A stretch of 64,000 nucleotides of DNA from Chamaelirium japonicum (taxonomy: Eukaryota; Streptophyta; Magnoliopsida; Liliales; Melanthiaceae). How positions within the stretch are numbered: position 1 is the stretch's first letter; each line of letters starts with the position of its first letter. Positions 63,713 to 64,000 of this stretch are shown one piece after another. The stretch covers positions 80,046,579 to 80,110,578 of the forward strand of contig OX393556.1 in the NCBI GenBank assembly GCA_947650365.1. The letters are read 5' to 3'. Below the pieces are notes generated by a model, which saw only the letters and a list, made by a program, of their open reading frames with translations, searched no databases and was not told where the DNA came from. The translations under genes and the position numbers were made by a program.

Positions 63713-64000
63713 GTACGATCCATTCTAATTCATTCCCATGAATGTATACATTGATCGTACGAATGAATTAGAATGCATTCTATTTCATTCATACGATCTA
63801 TTCTAATTCATTCATACAATCCATTCTAATTCATTCCAATTTATTCATAATTCGTACAATCTATTCTAATTCATACAATCTATTCTAATTTATTCATACG
63901 ATCCATTCTAATTCATTCGCACGAATGTATCCATTGTAATTCATTCATACGATCCATTCTAATTTATTCGCACGAATGTATCCATTCTAATTCATTCATA
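63713..64000. repeat. Right-edge mosaic, open at window edge
   Basis: F 63,713-63,752 (with CCCATGAATGTATAC), about 21 bp of reverse sequence, then F 63,774-64,000 with several shortened units (TTCCAATTTATTCATAATTC). This is the least regular stretch of the window. Confidence 0.85.

Larger units (their letters stand above)
1..64000. repeat. 23 bp satellite array, both orientations interleaved
   Basis: Every line of the window is made of one 23 bp unit (starts GATCCATTCTAATTC, ends ATTCGTAC) or its reverse complement, with point variants and a 28 bp length variant. Neighbouring units differ mostly at the CGTACG core (CATACG, CGCACG, CGTATG, CGTACA) and at a few internal positions (CTATTTC, CTTACTC, CCAATC, CCTTCG, CTTTC). 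The unit holds three ATTC tetramers, so it may derive from an ATTC-type microsatellite; this is inference. No host gene, mobile element or unique insertion interrupts it, and it continues past both window ends. It is a eukaryotic satellite; family name and host are not recognisable from sequence alone. Confidence 0.97.

Noticed and set aside
1-64000. CRISPR array
   Set aside because: Repeats are contiguous with no unique spacers, units are diverged and the direction flips throughout.
1-64000. CENP-B box in the unit
   Set aside because: The unit contains TTCGTACGA, which fits the first half of the box (TTCGNNNNA), but CATT follows where CGGG is required.
1-64000. Human satellite II/III (ATTCC) or telomere repeat
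   Set aside because: ATTC tetramers are present, but the period is 23 bp with a fixed GATCC and CGTACG core. No telomere-type hexamer or heptamer run is seen.
1-64000. Iteron-type replication origin
   Set aside because: The size, divergence and two-way orientation do not fit a plasmid or phage origin, and no replication gene is present.
1-64000. All switches as assembly artefacts
   Set aside because: Not fully excluded, but many junctions recur in diverged copies (31.9-38.9 kb, 46.3 kb; 8.6 and 58.8 kb), and substitutions differ between copies. This fits inherited structure better than random joining errors.

Overview
The whole 64 kb is satellite DNA. I see no gene, RNA gene, transposon or stretch of unique sequence longer than about 30 bases. 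On the + strand the unit is 23 bp; it starts GATCCATTCTAATTC and ends ATTCGTAC. It is about 35% GC, and there are roughly 2,700 units. A common 28 bp variant replaces CGATCC with CGAATGTATCC. An uninterrupted, diverged minisatellite array of this size points to a eukaryotic nuclear genome, in a heterochromatic block such as pericentromeric, subtelomeric or sex-chromosome satellite. I cannot name the organism.

The unusual property is orientation. The array is not one head-to-tail run. It is a mosaic of about 115 blocks that flip between forward (F: ATTCTAATTC on the + strand) and reverse (R: GAATTAGAAT on the + strand), on average about every 560 bp. By hand tally about 44% is F and 56% is R. 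Blocks run from about 15 bp to 2.7 kb. Many switches lie on self-complementary parts of the unit: CGTACG, AATT, or the CATTCG/CGAATG pair of the 28 bp variant.

Above the unit there are several levels of order. (1) A 97 bp four-unit phrase (28+23+23+23) recurs at least 24 times on both strands at exact length. (2) A 321 bp phrase has two full copies of identical length in opposite orientations (27,899-28,219 and 42,826-43,146) and many partial copies. (3) There are recent segmental tandem duplications: 1,588 bp at 4,391-7,566, a 3.2/3.8 kb pair at 31,920-38,930 in which a whole series of orientation switches is copied, and smaller ones of 297, 332, 161, 120, 115 and 51 bp. (4) Collinear segments lie far apart, for example 8,250-8,890 with 58,437-59,085, including the same orientation junction.

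Layout: 1-9.5 kb mixed, mostly R, with the 1,588 bp duplication; 9.5-20.9 kb alternating blocks of 0.3-1.9 kb; 20.9-25.5 kb mostly F; 25.5-31.2 kb mostly R, including the longest block; 31.2-39 kb the 3.2/3.8 kb duplicated mosaic; 39-46.6 kb finely interleaved; 46.6-49.3 kb R; 49.3-54.5 kb mostly F; 54.5-58.9 kb mostly R; 58.9-62.4 kb mostly F; 62.4-64 kb mixed. The array runs off both ends of the window. Block edges were read by eye and are good to about 5 bp.
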